From NCBI GenBank assembly GCA_902362715.1, contig CABIXN010000009.1, positions 99,980 through 114,994 on the forward strand: a stretch of DNA of 15,015 nucleotides, in the 5' to 3' direction. This stretch comes from Lachnospiraceae bacterium (lineage in GTDB: Bacteria > Bacillota > Clostridia > Lachnospirales > Lachnospiraceae). The notes beneath the pieces were generated by a model. That model saw only the letters and a list, made by a program, of their open reading frames with translations. It searched no databases and had not been told where the DNA came from. Below, piece after piece: positions 13,626 through 15,015 of the stretch (position 1 is its first letter; the number at the start of each line of letters is the position of its first letter). Both the position numbers and the translations under genes were made by a program.

Positions 13626-14755
13626 AATTTCGCAATACTCCTTACCGCATCAATAGCTGTCCTGATTTCTTCCTCCGTATTAAACCAGCCGAAGGAAAAA
13701 CGGACTGCCCCCTGTCCCTTTGTCCCAAGGGCCTCATGCATTCTCGGAGCACAGTGGGCGCCCGATCTCACAGCAATATCATACTCCTGCCACAATATAT
13801 CCGACACTTCCCCGGAATCATACCCTTCTATATTCAGAGAAACAATGGGCGCTCTGTCTCCTGAAAAGTTTCCGTAGACGGTTACTCCCGGAATATTTTT
13901 GACGCCATCGTAAAACAATCTCATCAGCCGGTATTCCTTTTCATGAATCTTTAAGATGCCGGTCTCTTCCAGATACTGAAAAGCGCGCAGCAGTCCTGCA
14001 ATTCCATGTCCGTTTAACGTACCCGCTTCCAGCCGTACCGGATACTCCCCCGGCTGTTCCTTTGCATAAGTCTGCACACCGGTTCCCCCCATTTTCAGCG
14101 GATCTATCAAAATTCCTTTTGATACACACAGACCACCGGTTCCCTGTGGTCCCATAATTCCTTTGTGCCCGGTAAAACACAAAACACTGATCTGATCATC
14201 CTGCATATGAATGGGAAAGGTACCGGCGGTCTGGGATGCATCCAGAATAAACAACAGTCCGTGTTCTGCCGCAATCCGGCCGACTTTATGAATATCAATG
14301 AGATTACCGGTAAGGTTGGATGCATGGGTACAGATCACCGCCTTTGTATTTTTTCGGATCAGAGACGGAATATCTTCTTCCTTAACACAGCCGCTTTTAT
14401 CTGATTTCAAAAAGCTGATTTCAACCCCTTGTTTTTCCAGATAATAGAGAGGACGCAGAACAGAATTATGCTCCAGATCTGTGGTAATTATATGATCTCC
14501 CTTGTGGATAAGTCCCAAAATTGCTGTATTCAGGGCTTCTGTAGCATTTGATGTAAAGCACACTCCTGCCGGATATCCAAGCTGAAAAAAGTCAGAGATC
14601 GTCTCTCTTGCTTCATAGATCAGCCTTGCCGCCGATAACGCTCCTTCATTTACTCCCCTGCCGCTGTTTCCAATAGTGTACATTGCCTCTGCCACCGCTT
14701 TTATTACACAGTCCGGCCTGTACATAGAAGTAGCTGCATGATCTAAATATATCAT
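13622..14755 (-). CDS. Cysteine desulfurase-family aminotransferase class V
   Basis: A 377-residue PLP enzyme of the NifS/SufS superfamily, the group found beside selenium genes in Firmicutes. Visible: YLDHAATS N-terminal strand, LEHNS with His96, ILDASQTAG with Asp172, PLP-binding Lys198 in CFTGHKGIMGPQGTGG (193-208), and the catalytic-loop Cys335 in RSGAHCAPRMHEALG, i.e. a SufS-like rather than IscS-like short loop. It would release S or Se from cysteine or selenocysteine as enzyme-bound persulfide/selenide for transfer to DUF3343 or TusA-like carriers (inference). The start at 14755 has AGGGAG about 10 nt upstream; a near-consensus promoter and a LysR-type operator precede it. It is the first gene of the desulfurase-DUF3343-lysR unit. 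Confidence 0.94.
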   Translation of the reverse strand: MIYLDHAATSMYRPDCVIKAVAEAMYTIGNSGRGVNEGALSAARLIYEARETISDFFQLGYPAGVCFTSNATEALNTAILGLIHKGDHIITTDLEHNSVLRPLYYLEKQGVEISFLKSDKSGCVKEEDIPSLIRKNTKAVICTHASNLTGNLIDIHKVGRIAAEHGLLFILDASQTAGTFPIHMQDDQISVLCFTGHKGIMGPQGTGGLCVSKGILIDPLKMGGTGVQTYAKEQPGEYPVRLEAGTLNGHGIAGLLRAFQYLEETGILKIHEKEYRLMRLFYDGVKNIPGVTVYGNFSGDRAPIVSLNIEGYDSGEVSDILWQEYDIAVRSGAHCAPRMHEALGTKGQGAVRFSFGWFNTEEEIRTAIDAVRSIAKL

Positions 14756-14787
14756 TCTTATCTTCTCCCTCTTTTACTTTAAGCCCC

Positions 14788-14816
14788 AGTCTAGCATCCA
14801 TCCTGATATGTGTCAA
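14788..14816 (-). promoter_or_regulatory. Desulfurase operon promoter
   Basis: On the minus strand a perfect -35 TTGACA (14811-14816) and a -10 TAGACT (14788-14793) stand 17 bp apart, predicting a start near 14781 and a short 25-nt leader. Confidence 0.75.
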
Positions 14817-14821
14817 TCTTT

Positions 14822-14848
14822 CCGATTCTTTTCATCGGTATTTCCGAT
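14822..14848. promoter_or_regulatory. LysR-type operator upstream of desulfurase
   Basis: Three half-sites: CCGAT (14822-14826), ATCGG (14834-14838) and CCGAT (14844-14848), giving a perfect palindrome ATCGG-N5-CCGAT with a T-N11-A core centred about -60, plus a half-site that nearly touches the -35. This is the classic recognition-site/activation-site layout of LysR activators and repeats the site before yedE. Confidence 0.68.
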
Positions 14849-14927
14849 ATTTTCGCAAAATACCTGTCCTTTTACAGCACATCCGAAGAAGTTTTCCAAA
14901 AACACAAGACAAAAGAGGGTACCGATT

Positions 14928-14952
14928 TGAACTGCTTCCCGTCAAGTAGACA
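14928..14952. mobile_element. Possible IS3-family terminal inverted repeat
   Basis: The stretch starting TGAACTGC and ending GTCAAGTAGACA has the TG...CA ends and overall look of IS3/IS150-group termini from memory. No transposase is visible before the window ends, so this may be the outer end of an element to the right or a relic. Confidence 0.3.
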
Positions 14953-14972
14953 ATTAAAAAAATAAAATTTTT

Positions 14973-15001
14973 TCTGCCAGTAGGTGTTACCTGCTGGCAG
15001 A
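14973..15001. terminator. Strong hairpin, probable terminator
   Basis: TCTGCCAG (14973-14980) and CTGGCAGA (14994-15001) pair perfectly; with an inner T-G wobble and AGGT/ACCT the stem reaches 13 bp around a GTT loop. It is followed by ATTTTTAT on plus. On minus the downstream T-run begins only after six A's. It may end transcription entering from the right edge or shield the putative IS end. Confidence 0.6.
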
Positions 15002-15015
15002 TTTTTATGCTGCCT

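Noticed and set aside
1..15015. tRNA, rRNA or selenocysteine-coding TGA readthrough
   Set aside because: No cloverleaf or rRNA signature was noticed, and none of the genes shows a recognisable continuation past an in-frame TGA.

Overview
The window looks like chromosomal DNA from an anaerobic, fermentative Firmicute, most likely a gut-type Lachnospiraceae/Clostridia member. This rests on gene content ([FeFe]-hydrogenase, butyrate kinase, phosphotransacylase, PucR-type regulator, selenium-linked YedE cluster), strong AGGAGG-type ribosome binding sites, moderate GC and AT-rich intergenic spacers. The species cannot be named from the sequence alone.

Region 1 (about 1-8932, all minus strand, read right to left) is one long fermentation operon: SCP-x-type thiolase, DUF35 OB-fold protein fused to an acyl carrier protein, FatA-like acyl-ACP thioesterase, phosphotransacylase, butyrate/acyl kinase, two-cluster ferredoxin, fumarate-reductase/AprA-like flavoprotein, and a group A [FeFe]-hydrogenase that runs off the left edge. 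The carbon half could make or cleave a beta-ketoacyl thioester and convert acyl-CoA to acid plus ATP. The redox half could couple reduction or oxidation of an organic acid to H2. The combination is not a textbook pathway and is the best candidate here for an undescribed system. The substrate is unknown.

Region 2 (8933-10657) is the divergent control region and a plus-strand PucR/CdaR-type regulator. A 34-bp element lies upstream of the thiolase and recurs, 27/34 identical, upstream of the ferredoxin. In both places it sits exactly 27 bp before a TAAAAT/TACAAT -10-like hexamer. This suggests that the carbon and redox halves are separate transcription units under one activator, with the divergent PucR protein as the obvious candidate.

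Region 3 (10658-14820, genes on the minus strand) is a selenium/sulfur-trafficking cluster of the type found with selenium metabolism: a cysteine-desulfurase-family aminotransferase, a DUF3343 protein, a LysR regulator, a YedE transporter and a small TusA-like protein. A convergent bidirectional terminator separates it from pucR. A LysR-type T-N11-A palindrome with matching half-site architecture precedes both the desulfurase and yedE promoters, so the LysR probably controls both units. Two 63-bp hairpin-containing repeats flank yedE and the tusA-like gene.

Region 4 (14821-15015) has no gene. It holds the desulfurase operator, a possible IS3-family end and a strong hairpin/terminator at the right edge.
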